Assembly: GCA_003175985.1 (NCBI GenBank)
Contig: PSRJ01000372.1
Location: 1 to 64,000, forward strand
Direction: 5' to 3'
DNA from: Terriglobia bacterium
Lineage (GTDB): Bacteria; Acidobacteriota; Terriglobia; Bryobacterales; Bryobacteraceae
DNA: 64,000 bases
The stretch's first letter is position 1. Each line of letters starts with the position of its first letter. Below are positions 1 through 9,843 of this stretch, piece after piece. A model generated the notes under the pieces. It was not told the origin of the DNA and ran no database searches. It worked only from the letters and a program-made list of their open reading frames with translations. A program made the translations under genes and the position numbers.

Positions 1-2190
1 CAATTGCTTTCCCGCCGAACCCACGTAGCCCACCGAAATCGAATCCGTCGCGCTCAATGAGTGGTCCACAGAGACGTTCCACTGCACCACGCGAGGCAGG
101 CTGAGATCGGGAAGGAATCCGAAGCTCAAAAGGCCGGAAACCCATCCAAAGCGGCCGCTGGTAAAGTAGTCAACGTTCATCGGTCCGTTATTGATCACGT
201 CGGTGGCGATGCTGAGGCTGGAATTGAAGTAGAGCCCCGCGCCTGCGCGGATGACCGTTCTGCCGCTCTTGTCGGGACGAAACGCGAACCCCAGCCGGGG
301 CGCCAGGTGCCCGTACGGCCGCGGCCAAAGCGGCCGGGTTTCCGCTTGAATCGTCTCGGTCGATGGATTCAGAAAATTGACTCCGCCCGCGGGAACCGGC
401 GCAGGACTGTATTCCCACCGCAAACCCGCGATTACGGTGACTCGGGGCGTGATCTGCCAATTATCGTGCGCCCATAACGAAAACTCGCGCACTTCCGTAA
501 GACCGTTCTGCGCCGCTCGATTCGCTACCCAGAGGCTTCCTTTGTTGGCGAGAGCGGAGAGGCTATCGGCGATCAGGCTCAAGCTGGCATTGGACTCGCG
601 GCGCACGGGCACGATGCGCCGGAAATCCGCACCCGCCCGCACAGTATGCGAAGCATGCTTCCAGGTGACCGATTGCAGAAGCTGGAACTGGCGTTGCCGG
701 CGGTCGCCTTCCCGGCCGGAAACCAGTTGCCCCACACCGCCAATGGAAAAACGCACCAGAAAATCGCAGGAAGGCACGTCGCCCCCCGGAAGAAACTGCG
801 CCGCCAGGGGCTGCAATTCGCACCCGGTAGCTCCGCTCCACGCCGAATGCGCGGAGGTAGCCGATTGATTCGCGCGAAAATCGATCACTGTTTCCGGACC
901 GAGGCGCCAATTCGCTCCCGCGGTGGCGCTCCAGGACCGGAAATCCAGCCGGTTTACCTGCGTACTACCGAACTCATTTCTCGACGGGGAATCGCTATAG
1001 CGGCCGAACAACGTCACACGGTCTGTGAGCGCATGATCCAAGCGGATGCTTCCGGCATCCAGCAGCGCTGGCCGGGAACTCCGCCCGTTCCAGGTTGCCA
1101 GGCCGCGGCCGAGCGCGGGACCGTTGGGAGCGGGAAAGAGTCCGAGGGCCGCCTGAGCCCAGGCGGGCGCGTTCGCCCTTGCCTGCGCGGTTGGCACCGG
1201 CTCCATCCATGCGAACGGCTGGCGCAGCGCCATTCTCTCGAAAGAAAGGAAAAAGAACGTGCGCCCGCGCCGCAAGGGACCACCCGCCGTAACACTCCCA
1301 TTCTCCTCACGCAAAGGTACACGCGGTTCCGCGGCGCGATTGGCAAACCAGTCATTAGCAGCCAGGCGTTCGTGGCGGAAACTGAATGCCGCGGATCCAT
1401 GAAACTCGTCCGTGCCCGACCGGCTGGCGATGGCCACGCTGGCGCCGGGCAGCCGTCCAAATTCCGAGCCGGTGCTCGAGGTCTGGATGCGAAGCTCTTC
1501 CACCGCTTCCAGCGAGATGAGGGAATCCAGACTCCCGAATGCGCTCATCACAGGCAGAGTTCCACCGGTGGTCTGCGCGGGCAACCCGCCGGCGCTAACA
1601 CCGTTATTCGCCGAGATGCCATCCACTGTGAAGTAGTTCGTATTTGCCCTTTGCCCATCGGCTACGAACTGGCCGGCATCCCCGCGTGTCGCAGAGACAA
1701 TGTTCGTGCCGGGCGCCAGTTCCAGCAGTCCGGCCACGCCCCGACCGTTCAGCGGCAAATTCTCGATTTCCTTCTGCGCCAGGCTGGTAGTGACCGAGGC
1801 ATCATCCTGGCGAAGCAACGAGGGTGTACCACCCTCCACCGTGATGGTCTCCTGCATGCTCCCCAAGGACAGGGCAAAATCGGCCCGCGCGGGCAGTTCC
1901 CGCCCGACGCCAACGTGGAAACGAATGACAGTCCGGAAACCGGTCTTTTGCACCGTCAGTTTATACGACCCGGGAGCCAGCGAGCCCACCGCGTAGCTGC
2001 CATCGGGTTGGGAGTGTGTGCTTCGCCGGAAGCCGGTTTCTTCATTGACTGCTGAGATGGCCGCTCCGGAAACGCCGGCGGCGGAGGGGTCGACTACGTG
2101 ACCGTGGAGGGAACTCGACGACTGGGCGAGCGCCCCCGCCGCGCAGATTAGACCAAAAGCAATGAGCGAAACCATTCGCCCGCGGGGCAT
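1..2190 (-). CDS. Oar-like TonB-dependent receptor with N-terminal carboxypeptidase regulatory-like domain (3' end runs off window)
   Basis: Reverse-strand ATG at 2190 reads MPRGRMVSLIAFGLICAAGALAQSSSSLHGHVVDPSAAGVSGAAISAVNEETGFRRSTHSQPDGSYAVGSLAPGSYKLTVQKTGFRT..., a signal peptide plus CarboxypepD_reg pattern. Absent from the ORF track because it is truncated by the window edge. Confidence 0.8.
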   Translation of the reverse strand, partial: MPRGRMVSLIAFGLICAAGALAQSSSSLHGHVVDPSAAGVSGAAISAVNEETGFRRSTHSQPDGSYAVGSLAPGSYKLTVQKTGFRTVIRFHVGVGRELPARADFALSLGSMQETITVEGGTPSLLRQDDASVTTSLAQKEIENLPLNGRGVAGLLELAPGTNIVSATRGDAGQFVADGQRANTNYFTVDGISANNGVSAGGLPAQTTGGTLPVMSAFGSLDSLISLEAVEELRIQTSSTGSEFGRLPGASVAIASRSGTDEFHGSAAFSFRHERLAANDWFANRAAEPRVPLREENGSVTAGGPLRRGRTFFFLSFERMALRQPFAWMEPVPTAQARANAPAWAQAALGLFPAPNGPALGRGLATWNGRSSRPALLDAGSIRLDHALTDRVTLFGRYSDSPSRNEFGSTQVNRLDFRSWSATAGANWRLGPETVIDFRANQSATSAHSAWSGATGCELQPLAAQFLPGGDVPSCDFLVRFSIGGVGQLVSGREGDRRQRQFQLLQSVTWKHASHTVRAGADFRRIVPVRRESNASLSLIADSLSALANKGSLWVANRAAQNGLTEVREFSLWAHDNWQITPRVTVIAGLRWEYSPAPVPAGGVNFLNPSTETIQAETRPLWPRPYGHLAPRLGFAFRPDKSGRTVIRAGAGLYFNSSLSIATDVINNGPMNVDYFTSGRFGWVSGLLSFGFLPDLSLPRVVQWNVSVDHSLSATDSISVGYVGSAGKQL

Positions 2191-2200
2191 TGGCAGTTCC

Positions 2201-3460
2201 TTATTGCGTCAGAAGCCGTTCACATTGTTGCACGTCCGCCTGAAGCTGTGCCACTGCCGCGGAAAGCTGAGAAGGAATGTTGTTGGCCGGCACGTCGGCC
2301 GTGGAAGCGCCCAGCAGGGCCGCCAACAGCGTCTCACTCCGCTGCGCCGAACGGAACAATTCATCCGCCGCACCTTGCCAATCGGCAGGGTGTCCGCTTT
2401 CGGGAGCATTCTGCGGGGAACCGCCCAGGAGTTGCAGAACTGAAGAGACTGCCCCCTCAATCGCCGCGACTTCACGACCCAGCGCCTCGGCGTGTTCCCG
2501 CGCCATATTCCGCAACAGCCGCCGGTCTTCGGCCTTCAGACGGTTCTCCGCTTCGCGAGGAAATTGTTGCGCCAGCCTGCGCAGTGCATACGCGCGGGAC
2601 ATGGCGGACTCGTTCTGCTCCAGAAGTTGCGAGCTGAAGTTTTCGAATTGCGCGTGCCCGCCGAGTTGCGCCTCCAGACGGGCAGGCAACGATGATGTTC
2701 GGGAGGGGGCAGGTTCCTTGGTATCGGCGGCAGGCGGCTCGAGGGGCGCCACTTCGGGCTCGGAGAATCGGACGACCACATCGGGGAGGGCGGCCAAAGC
2801 GCCGCGAATCCTTTCCCGCAACGCGGGCGAAACTCCGGTTCCGCTAACCACAACTCCGGCGGCGTCGCGGCTTACTTCCACGGGTTCTCCCAAGTCCGCA
2901 CCTAGTTGGTGCAGGACCGCTACAACCTGCAATTCCTTGCTGGCGTCTGAGATGTCCGCTGGCTTCCCAGCCAACACCGGCAGATCGCCGCCGGCGGACG
3001 GACCCTGCCGGTCCGTCCGCACGATTGTGCTTGCGGGAGAAGCTGGATTTCGACGCAACCGTGCGTCAGGATTGGCGACGGTCTGCTGATGGGAGCGAAA
3101 GATCGTGGTGCGCAGGGTGAGGGTCGCGGCGACCAGCGACACTGCCGTGGCCGCGAGCACCGTCCATCGGAACACGGGCCGCCGCAAAAGCGGAGCCGGT
3201 TCCAGTGAGGCATCCTCCCGTTCGAACTCACGCGTGAGATCCATCCACGGGCCGGGCGGCGGTGGATATAGATCCTGGACTTCACGGCGGTACCGCACGC
3301 ACGCGCCGACGGTCTTTTGCAATTCATCGAGTTCACTGCGGCACTGCCAGCAGGCCTCCACATGCCGCCGCACACGCCGCGCCTGGCGTCCGGGCAGTTC
3401 GCCGTCGAGATACTGCAGCAGAAGTTCGGCTTCGGGATGGCGCATTTCCGGGTTACTCAT
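2201..3460 (-). CDS. putative anti-sigma factor, zinc-finger (zf-HC2-like), single TM
   Basis: N-terminus HPEAELLLQYLDGELPGRQARRVRRHVEACWQCRSEL (HxxxCxxC); TM segment; start overlaps the end of the sigma gene. Confidence 0.8.
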   Translation of the reverse strand: MSNPEMRHPEAELLLQYLDGELPGRQARRVRRHVEACWQCRSELDELQKTVGACVRYRREVQDLYPPPPGPWMDLTREFEREDASLEPAPLLRRPVFRWTVLAATAVSLVAATLTLRTTIFRSHQQTVANPDARLRRNPASPASTIVRTDRQGPSAGGDLPVLAGKPADISDASKELQVVAVLHQLGADLGEPVEVSRDAAGVVVSGTGVSPALRERIRGALAALPDVVVRFSEPEVAPLEPPAADTKEPAPSRTSSLPARLEAQLGGHAQFENFSSQLLEQNESAMSRAYALRRLAQQFPREAENRLKAEDRRLLRNMAREHAEALGREVAAIEGAVSSVLQLLGGSPQNAPESGHPADWQGAADELFRSAQRSETLLAALLGASTADVPANNIPSQLSAAVAQLQADVQQCERLLTQ

Positions 3461-4007
3461 CGCGCACCTTCCGCAGCCTCTCGATGGCCCTTCGTAGGAA
3501 TTCCCCTACAGCCGACGCGCTGATCCCCAACGCTGAACCGATTTCGGGATAACGCAAACCCTCCATGCGCAGAAACAGGCACCGCCGCTGCTGCGGGGAA
3601 AGCCCTTCCACAGCACGGTGGAATCGCAAACTGCGCTCCCGCTCCGCCAGTTGCTGTTCCGGGTTAGTCCTGGAAACCATCAGGCGGCTTTCCAGATCCG
3701 GATCGAATGGGAGCTCGGAATCCTGATGGGCGCGGATCTTCAGGCCCAGGTTGTGCGCCACGCGAAAGATCCAACCCCTGGGGCTGTGGATCTTCTCACC
3801 TTTGCGCAGGGTGACATACAGCCGGAGAAACACTTCCTGCGTGGCTTCCTGCGCCTGCGGGGGATATAGGCCCAACGTGAGCAAATACCGGTAAACATCA
3901 TCGCGCGCTTCTTCGAACAGACGCACGACCAGTTCCTGAAGTCGATCTTCAGCGCGTTCGTGGCGGGCGAGGCCCACCAACTCTTCCCCGATGGAAAAAG
4001 TCGACAT
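3453..4007 (-). CDS. ECF RNA polymerase sigma factor
   Basis: QEATQEVFLRLYVTLRKGEKIHSPRGWIFRVAHN and C-terminal GLSPQQRRCLFLRMEGLRYPEIGSALGISASAVGEFLRRAIERL; start MSTFSIG preceded by AGAGGGG. Confidence 0.9.
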   Translation of the reverse strand: MSTFSIGEELVGLARHERAEDRLQELVVRLFEEARDDVYRYLLTLGLYPPQAQEATQEVFLRLYVTLRKGEKIHSPRGWIFRVAHNLGLKIRAHQDSELPFDPDLESRLMVSRTNPEQQLAERERSLRFHRAVEGLSPQQRRCLFLRMEGLRYPEIGSALGISASAVGEFLRRAIERLRKVRDE

Positions 4008-4045
4008 CCCCTCTTTTCGGAAGACCCGGCGACCCATGTATTCAA

Positions 4046-4092
4046 CTACACCAAATGCAAATTTTTTTTGGAGCTTGCATTTTTCAGTGTAG
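4046..4092. promoter_or_regulatory. imperfect dyad in divergent intergenic region
   Basis: CTACAC-N3-ATGCAA ... TTGCAT-N6-GTGTAG, arms complementary, between the sigma gene and the glycosyltransferase gene. Confidence 0.45.
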
Positions 4093-4126
4093 TGGAACGG
4101 CGTTTATGCGGGTCTTTGGAGTATCC

Positions 4127-5167
4127 ATGTCCGTGCCGCCGGTGTGCGTATCGATCGTGACGCATAACAGTCGCCGCTACATCCGGCGGTGTCTGGAAGC
4201 TGTACTGAGCCAGCATGAAGTACACCTGGAAGTCGTGGTGGTGGATAATGCATCCACGGATGGCACGCTCAAAGTATTGTCACCCTTTCGGCGCCGGATC
4301 CGTCTGATTCGCAGCCGCCACAACCTGGGTTTTGCCGCGGCGCAGAACCTGGCAATCCGACACTCGTCCGCACCCTGGGTGCTGGCCTTGAACCCCGACG
4401 TTCTGCTCACGCCGGGCTTTCTCCGGAGCGTCATCGAAGCAGCCGACCTGGATCCGCGGGCCGGCTCGGTGAGCGGCAAGCTCCTCTCGATTGGTCCCGG
4501 GTTCACACCACTCCCGGAGCCGCGAATCGATTCGACAGGCATCTACTTTACCCCGGCGATGCGCCACTTCGACCGCGGCTGGCACGAACTGGACGAAGGC
4601 CGCTTCCAGCGCCGCGAGTATGTGTTTGGCGCCAGCGCCGCGGCGGCGCTCTACCGCCGCGAAATGATCGAAGATATTTCGATCGATGGCGAGTTTTTCG
4701 ACCCCGATTTCTTCACGTATCGCGAAGATGCTGACGTTGCCTGGCGCGCCCAACTCATGGGGTGGCGCTGCATCTACACGCCATCGGCCGTCGCGCATCA
4801 CGTGCGGACGGTTTCACCGGAGAACCGGCGCTCGGTCTCGCCGGTCATCAACATGCATTCGGTGAAAAACAGGTTTCTGCTACGCATCAAGAACGCCACC
4901 CCAGGCCTGCTCCGGCGTTGCTGGTGGTCCATGCTCTGGCGGGATCTGGTCGTAGTCGGCGGCTGTCTGCTGGTGGAACCGGCCTCTCTGCGGGCCTTCT
5001 GGGAACTTCGGCAATGCGCCCGGCGGGCGATGGCCGCGCGGCGCATCATCATGGCCCGCCGCAGAACGCCGGACGAGACGATCGCGCAGTGGTTCGACTT
5101 CAAGGCAGTGGCCCAACCAATCACGACGATGGAAATTCCGCAGGCGGTGTTGACGCCTGTGTCATAA
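4127..5167 (+). CDS. glycosyltransferase family 2
   Basis: VCVSIVTHNSRRYIRRCLEAVLSQ...VVVVDNASTDGTLKVL, rhamnosyltransferase-like; GGAG upstream of ATG 4127. Confidence 0.88.
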   Translation: MSVPPVCVSIVTHNSRRYIRRCLEAVLSQHEVHLEVVVVDNASTDGTLKVLSPFRRRIRLIRSRHNLGFAAAQNLAIRHSSAPWVLALNPDVLLTPGFLRSVIEAADLDPRAGSVSGKLLSIGPGFTPLPEPRIDSTGIYFTPAMRHFDRGWHELDEGRFQRREYVFGASAAAALYRREMIEDISIDGEFFDPDFFTYREDADVAWRAQLMGWRCIYTPSAVAHHVRTVSPENRRSVSPVINMHSVKNRFLLRIKNATPGLLRRCWWSMLWRDLVVVGGCLLVEPASLRAFWELRQCARRAMAARRIIMARRRTPDETIAQWFDFKAVAQPITTMEIPQAVLTPVS

Positions 5168-8100
5168 GATTCGGTTCGCCACTCTGAAACTCCGGCTGTT
5201 CCTGCGGCGGCGCTTTGGGCCCGAAACGGTAGTAGGCTGCGGGCACCACCACCATGTTCAACGCAGTCGAGGTCAGGAGCCCGAAGAAGATGACGATCGC
5301 CATAGGCGCCTGGATCTCGCTGCCGGGCTTGCCCATTCCCAAAGCGATCGGTACCAGGGCTAAGCCCGCGGCGAGCGCCGTCATCAGGATGGGCGCCACA
5401 CGCTCGGAAGCGCCTTGCATCACGGCCGCGCGCAGGTCGAAGACTTCCTCCCGGTACAGAGTTCGAATGTGCGAGATCATCATAATGCCGTTGCGCGTTG
5501 CGATGCCGAATAGCGTGATGAATCCGACGATGGAAGCCAGAGACAGCACTCCTCCGGCGAGAAATACTCCGGCGACCCCGCCAACCAAGGCCAGTGGCAG
5601 ATTCAGCATGATAATGAGCGCGTCTTTATAAGACGAAAAGGCGCTGCCCAGGATCACAAATATACAAACAATGACGCCGATCCCCAAAAGGATCAGCCGG
5701 CGGTAGGCCCTTTCGGAGCTTTCGAACTGACCGCCATACTCGATGCGGTACCCTTGCGGCAGCTTCACACTCTCGCCGATACGCCGTTGGATATCCTGCA
5801 CCGTGCCGCGCAAGTCGCGTCCCGCCACATTGCACTGCACCACAATGCGGCGCTGAACGCCTTCCCGCATGATGAAATTCGGGCTGCGGTCTTCTTGAAT
5901 GGCGGCGACGCTCGCCAACGGAATCCGCGGCCCGGCCGGGGTATCGAGCAACATTTCGCGAATGCCGGCCAGGGTATCTTCCGCATCGCCGGGACGGCGC
6001 GGATCCCCATACCGCGCTACCAAGGGAAAATTGACTTGACCTTCGACGACCCTCCCGACCTCCGTCCCCAGCAGCACCGTCTCGATCCGGCTTGCGACCT
6101 CCCCCGCGGGCAGGCCGTAACGCGCGACGCGGGCGGGTTCCGGACGGATGGTCAGCGTCGGAATGTCCGTCTGTTGTTCCATCGCGAGATCCACCACGCC
6201 GGGAACACCCGCCATAGCGGTCTGCGCCTGGCGGCCGAGAGCTCGCAGCGTGCGCAGATCGTCGCCGAAGATCTTGACGGCGATATTGGCGAGCGTGCCC
6301 GAAAGCATATGATCGATGCGGTGGGAGATCGGCTGCCCGAGACTTACGTTAGTGCCCGGCAGCAGGCTGACCTTTTCGCGGATCTCCCCGAGGACCTCGG
6401 CCTTCGTTCGTTTTCCCATCTGGAGATCGACGTCGATTTCGGCGGACTCCACGCTCTGCACGTGCTCATCGAGCTCAGCGCGGCCGGTCCGGCGGGCCGT
6501 GGAAACCACCTCCGGAACCGCCAGCAGGATCTTTTCCAGCGCGGTGCCGAGCTGGTCCGATTCCGCCAGGCTGGTGCCGGGAATGGTCACGGCGCTCACC
6601 GTGAGGCTCCCCTCGTTGAACTCCGGCAGGAACGAGCGCCCCATGCGAGAGACGGCGAAACCAGCGGCAATCAACAGCAGCACCGAGGAGCATAACACCA
6701 GCCACGGATGATCGAGCGAGAAAAAAAGCGAAGGGCGATAAATGCGTTTAAGAATCCGGATCAGCCACGGTTCGCGGCCTCTGAGAATCGATTTCGCCTT
6801 GGGCAGTAAGAGAGAACACAGCGCGGGAGTCACCGTAAGCGCAACCACCAAAGATGCCGTGAGCGCCACAATGTAGGCGAAGCCAAGCGGCCACAACAGC
6901 CGGCCTTCCACGCTTTCGAGCGCGAATAGCGGTAGGAATACCAGGATCACGATAACGGTGGCAAAGACCACCGAACCGCGTATTTCGCGGCTGGCCCGAT
7001 ACACCACTTCCAGCGGACTCCGCCGTTCGGAATCCGGCAGCCCGCTATTTTCCCGGAGCCGCCGTACGACATTTTCGACATCGATGATGGCATCATCCAC
7101 GAGTTCGCCGATTGCAATCGCCAGCCCGCCGAGACTCATCGTGTTGAGCGTGAACCCGAGGTAGCGCATGCCCAGAACCGCTGCCATGAGTGAGATTGGC
7201 AGCGCGATGAGCGTGATCACCGAAGCGCGCAGGTTAGCCAGAAACACAAGCACCACGAGGACAACCAGGAGGGAACCGTCCCGCAGGGCGGCTGCCAGGT
7301 TGTCGAGCGAGCGTTGGATGAAATCGGCTTGGCGGAAGACGTGCCGGTCGATGGTCATGCCCGGCGGCAGCGTGCGCTGGATATCGTCGAGCGTCGCGTC
7401 CAACTGGCGCGTGAGGGCCAGCGTGTTGGCTCCGGGCTGCTTCTGAATCCCCAGGATCACGGCAGGCGAGCCCTTGTGCGACCCCGAGCCGCGCTTCAGC
7501 GCCTCGCCGATCTGGACGCGCGCCACATTGCTCACGAGGATGGGCCGGGCGCCGCGCGACTCCACCACAATGTTGCCGATTTCGTCCTCGTTCGAAACGC
7601 GTCCGAGACCCTGAATGAGATACTCCTGGCCTCCGGTCACGCGGAAACCCGCCGACGAATTGCGGTTGGCGCGGCGCAGCGCGTCCTCCACCTGGCCCAG
7701 CGTCACATTGTGTTCCCGCAACTCGATCGGATCGACCAGCACCTGGTATTGCTTTTGACCGCCGCCCGTCGCGATTACTTGCGAAACGCCGGGAATCGCC
7801 AGCAGACGGCGCCGCAGCACGGTCTCGGCAACTGTGCGTACGTCGAGAGGCGAATGCCGCTCGGATTCCAGAGACACGAACATGATCTCGCCCATGATGG
7901 AGGAGACCGGCGCCAAGAAAGGCGCTTCGACTTCCGGCGGCAGGCTCGAACCGGCCAGAGCCAGCTTTTCCGTCACGATCTGCCGCGCCCGCTGGATGTC
8001 CTGTCCCCAATCGAACTCAACCCAGACCACGGCCAAGCCGACTGCGGTGGCGGACCGCACACGGCGCACCCCCGCAGCGCCGTTCAGTGCCGCTTCGATG

Positions 8101-8303
8101 GGAAAAGTGACGAGCGATTCCATCTCCGTAGGAACCATCCCATGGCCTTCCACCAGGATGGTAACCGTGGGTGCGCTGAGATCCGGGAGGACGTCCAGCG
8201 GCATGTCGCGCAACACGTAGCCGCCCCAGCCGAGAAAGGCCGCGGCCAACGTGATCACCAGAATTCGGTACCGCAGCGACCAGCCAATGACTCTATCGAT
8301 CAT
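5121..8303 (-). CDS. heavy-metal efflux RND transporter, CusA/CzcA family
   Basis: 1060 aa; MIDRVIGWSLRYRILVITLAAAFLGWGGY, LPDLSAPTVTILVEGHGMVPTEMESLVTFPIE, TM4 motif GELVDDAIIDVENV. Confidence 0.93.
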   Translation of the reverse strand: MIDRVIGWSLRYRILVITLAAAFLGWGGYVLRDMPLDVLPDLSAPTVTILVEGHGMVPTEMESLVTFPIEAALNGAAGVRRVRSATAVGLAVVWVEFDWGQDIQRARQIVTEKLALAGSSLPPEVEAPFLAPVSSIMGEIMFVSLESERHSPLDVRTVAETVLRRRLLAIPGVSQVIATGGGQKQYQVLVDPIELREHNVTLGQVEDALRRANRNSSAGFRVTGGQEYLIQGLGRVSNEDEIGNIVVESRGARPILVSNVARVQIGEALKRGSGSHKGSPAVILGIQKQPGANTLALTRQLDATLDDIQRTLPPGMTIDRHVFRQADFIQRSLDNLAAALRDGSLLVVLVVLVFLANLRASVITLIALPISLMAAVLGMRYLGFTLNTMSLGGLAIAIGELVDDAIIDVENVVRRLRENSGLPDSERRSPLEVVYRASREIRGSVVFATVIVILVFLPLFALESVEGRLLWPLGFAYIVALTASLVVALTVTPALCSLLLPKAKSILRGREPWLIRILKRIYRPSLFFSLDHPWLVLCSSVLLLIAAGFAVSRMGRSFLPEFNEGSLTVSAVTIPGTSLAESDQLGTALEKILLAVPEVVSTARRTGRAELDEHVQSVESAEIDVDLQMGKRTKAEVLGEIREKVSLLPGTNVSLGQPISHRIDHMLSGTLANIAVKIFGDDLRTLRALGRQAQTAMAGVPGVVDLAMEQQTDIPTLTIRPEPARVARYGLPAGEVASRIETVLLGTEVGRVVEGQVNFPLVARYGDPRRPGDAEDTLAGIREMLLDTPAGPRIPLASVAAIQEDRSPNFIMREGVQRRIVVQCNVAGRDLRGTVQDIQRRIGESVKLPQGYRIEYGGQFESSERAYRRLILLGIGVIVCIFVILGSAFSSYKDALIIMLNLPLALVGGVAGVFLAGGVLSLASIVGFITLFGIATRNGIMMISHIRTLYREEVFDLRAAVMQGASERVAPILMTALAAGLALVPIALGMGKPGSEIQAPMAIVIFFGLLTSTALNMVVVPAAYYRFGPKAPPQEQPEFQSGEPNLMTQASTPPAEFPSS

Positions 8304-8313
8304 GATCGTTCCC

Positions 8314-9843
8314 CTAGTGGACGTGCCCGTGGGCCGGCACCGCGCTGGACATGGTGGACAGCCGGATCAGATAGGCGCCCCTGGTCACAACGCGATCTCC
8401 GGGATTGATGCCTTCCAGCACCTGCACCAGCCCGTTTTGCCGCACACCCAGCGTCACCGGGCGGCGGGAAAACGTCTCGCCGCCTCTTTGCACGAATACT
8501 ACCGGGCGCCCGGCGTCATCAATCACCGCGGATTCGGGAAGCGCGGGCTTCATGCCGGCCGGGGTCAGCAGCAGCCGAAGAAAGACCGTCTGGTTCACCG
8601 CCAGACGACGATCGCCGTTATCGATTTCGTATGTTACCGGGACCGTGCGCGTTTCCGGATCTACGAGACGCCCGATAGCCACAAGCCGGCTGACGCCGCG
8701 CACCCGGCCGTTATCGGGCATTTCGATTTCGGCCCCCGAAAGCTGGCGCAGCTTTGAGAATTCGGATTCCGGGACCACGCCACTGACGAACAGCCGGTCG
8801 ATATCGACGATTCGAAACAGAACCGTTCCGGGTTCGACGTTGGTCGCGCTCACGGCGCTGGATTCCGAAACGATACCGCTGATTGGAGCACGCACGATGA
8901 ATCGCTTGACCCCGGCTTCCGCGCCATCGGCGGCGCGGGTGGCATCGTATTGCGCGAGCCGCGTTTGCGCGGCCTCGAGCCTCGCGCGGCCGGCGGCTTC
9001 GATCGTGCGCGCCTCCTCGGCGCGGCGGGCGGGAACCGCTCCCGCGGCCAACAGGCGTTCGGCTCGCGCGCGATCGCGCTGCGCCTGTTCCAGTGCAACT
9101 TTGGCTTCGGCCTCGGCAAGCTGCAGACCGGCCAGATCGCCCGCGGCAGTGGTGGGCGGGACAATGCTCGCCAGCGCGGCGCCCTGCTGCACGGCGGTGC
9201 CGACAGCGAAGGTCTTGTCCACGATGGCCCGCCCCGCGATCGGAGCGATTACGACTGCTTCACCTCCGGTGCGCGGCAGAGTTTCAGCGGCAACCCGCAG
9301 GTTATCCCGCAGGTTTTGTTCGGAAGCGATTTGCGTGCCGAAATCCAGCGCCCATTGCTGTTCTTTGGAGAACGCGATGGTCTCTTCTTTCGATTCCGGC
9401 GGTTTCTCGGCTGAGGCCGGATCGGTGGCGACCTTGACCGGGCCGACGTCGAACGTTTCATTCAAGTCCCGCCCATGAACTACGATGCTAAGCCGTGCTT
9501 CACCGGCAGCCTTGGGTTCCACATTCGCTCCGAAGATGCCGGGATGCGTCGAAGGATCGCAGGGGAACAATTCCTGGCCAGTGGGCGCCGCCAGATGCAC
9601 TTCGCAGGCGGCGTCCTTTACCGCACGAAAGTCAGTCAGGCGCGTCAGGTGAATGGCGAACCGCTCCTTCCGGTTCCGCACCAGGGGCGGGTATTCAAGA
9701 TAGAGCTCGCCGCCCTTGGTCCAGACGGTCGCCTTGAGCGGCTCGGGAGTTTCCGGCTTGGCCGCGGGCGCGGCTGCCTCGGGGTTTCGGGAACACGCGG
9801 CACACAGCACCGCGGCTCCGATCACAATCGAAATTCTGTTCAT
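8314..9843 (-). CDS. RND efflux periplasmic adaptor (membrane fusion protein), CusB/CzcB-like
   Basis: Lipoprotein-like N-terminus (AAVLCAACS), IAPIAGRAIVDKTFAVGTAVQQGAALASIV, barrel-sandwich/coiled-coil pattern; C-terminus AHGHVH. Confidence 0.9.
   Translation of the reverse strand: MNRISIVIGAAVLCAACSRNPEAAAPAAKPETPEPLKATVWTKGGELYLEYPPLVRNRKERFAIHLTRLTDFRAVKDAACEVHLAAPTGQELFPCDPSTHPGIFGANVEPKAAGEARLSIVVHGRDLNETFDVGPVKVATDPASAEKPPESKEETIAFSKEQQWALDFGTQIASEQNLRDNLRVAAETLPRTGGEAVVIAPIAGRAIVDKTFAVGTAVQQGAALASIVPPTTAAGDLAGLQLAEAEAKVALEQAQRDRARAERLLAAGAVPARRAEEARTIEAAGRARLEAAQTRLAQYDATRAADGAEAGVKRFIVRAPISGIVSESSAVSATNVEPGTVLFRIVDIDRLFVSGVVPESEFSKLRQLSGAEIEMPDNGRVRGVSRLVAIGRLVDPETRTVPVTYEIDNGDRRLAVNQTVFLRLLLTPAGMKPALPESAVIDDAGRPVVFVQRGGETFSRRPVTLGVRQNGLVQVLEGINPGDRVVTRGAYLIRLSTMSSAVPAHGHVH

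Noticed and set aside
646-2055. 469-aa plus-strand ORF
   Set aside because: Antisense to the edge-truncated Oar-like receptor, whose reverse-frame reading gives a signal peptide and CarboxypepD_reg domain.
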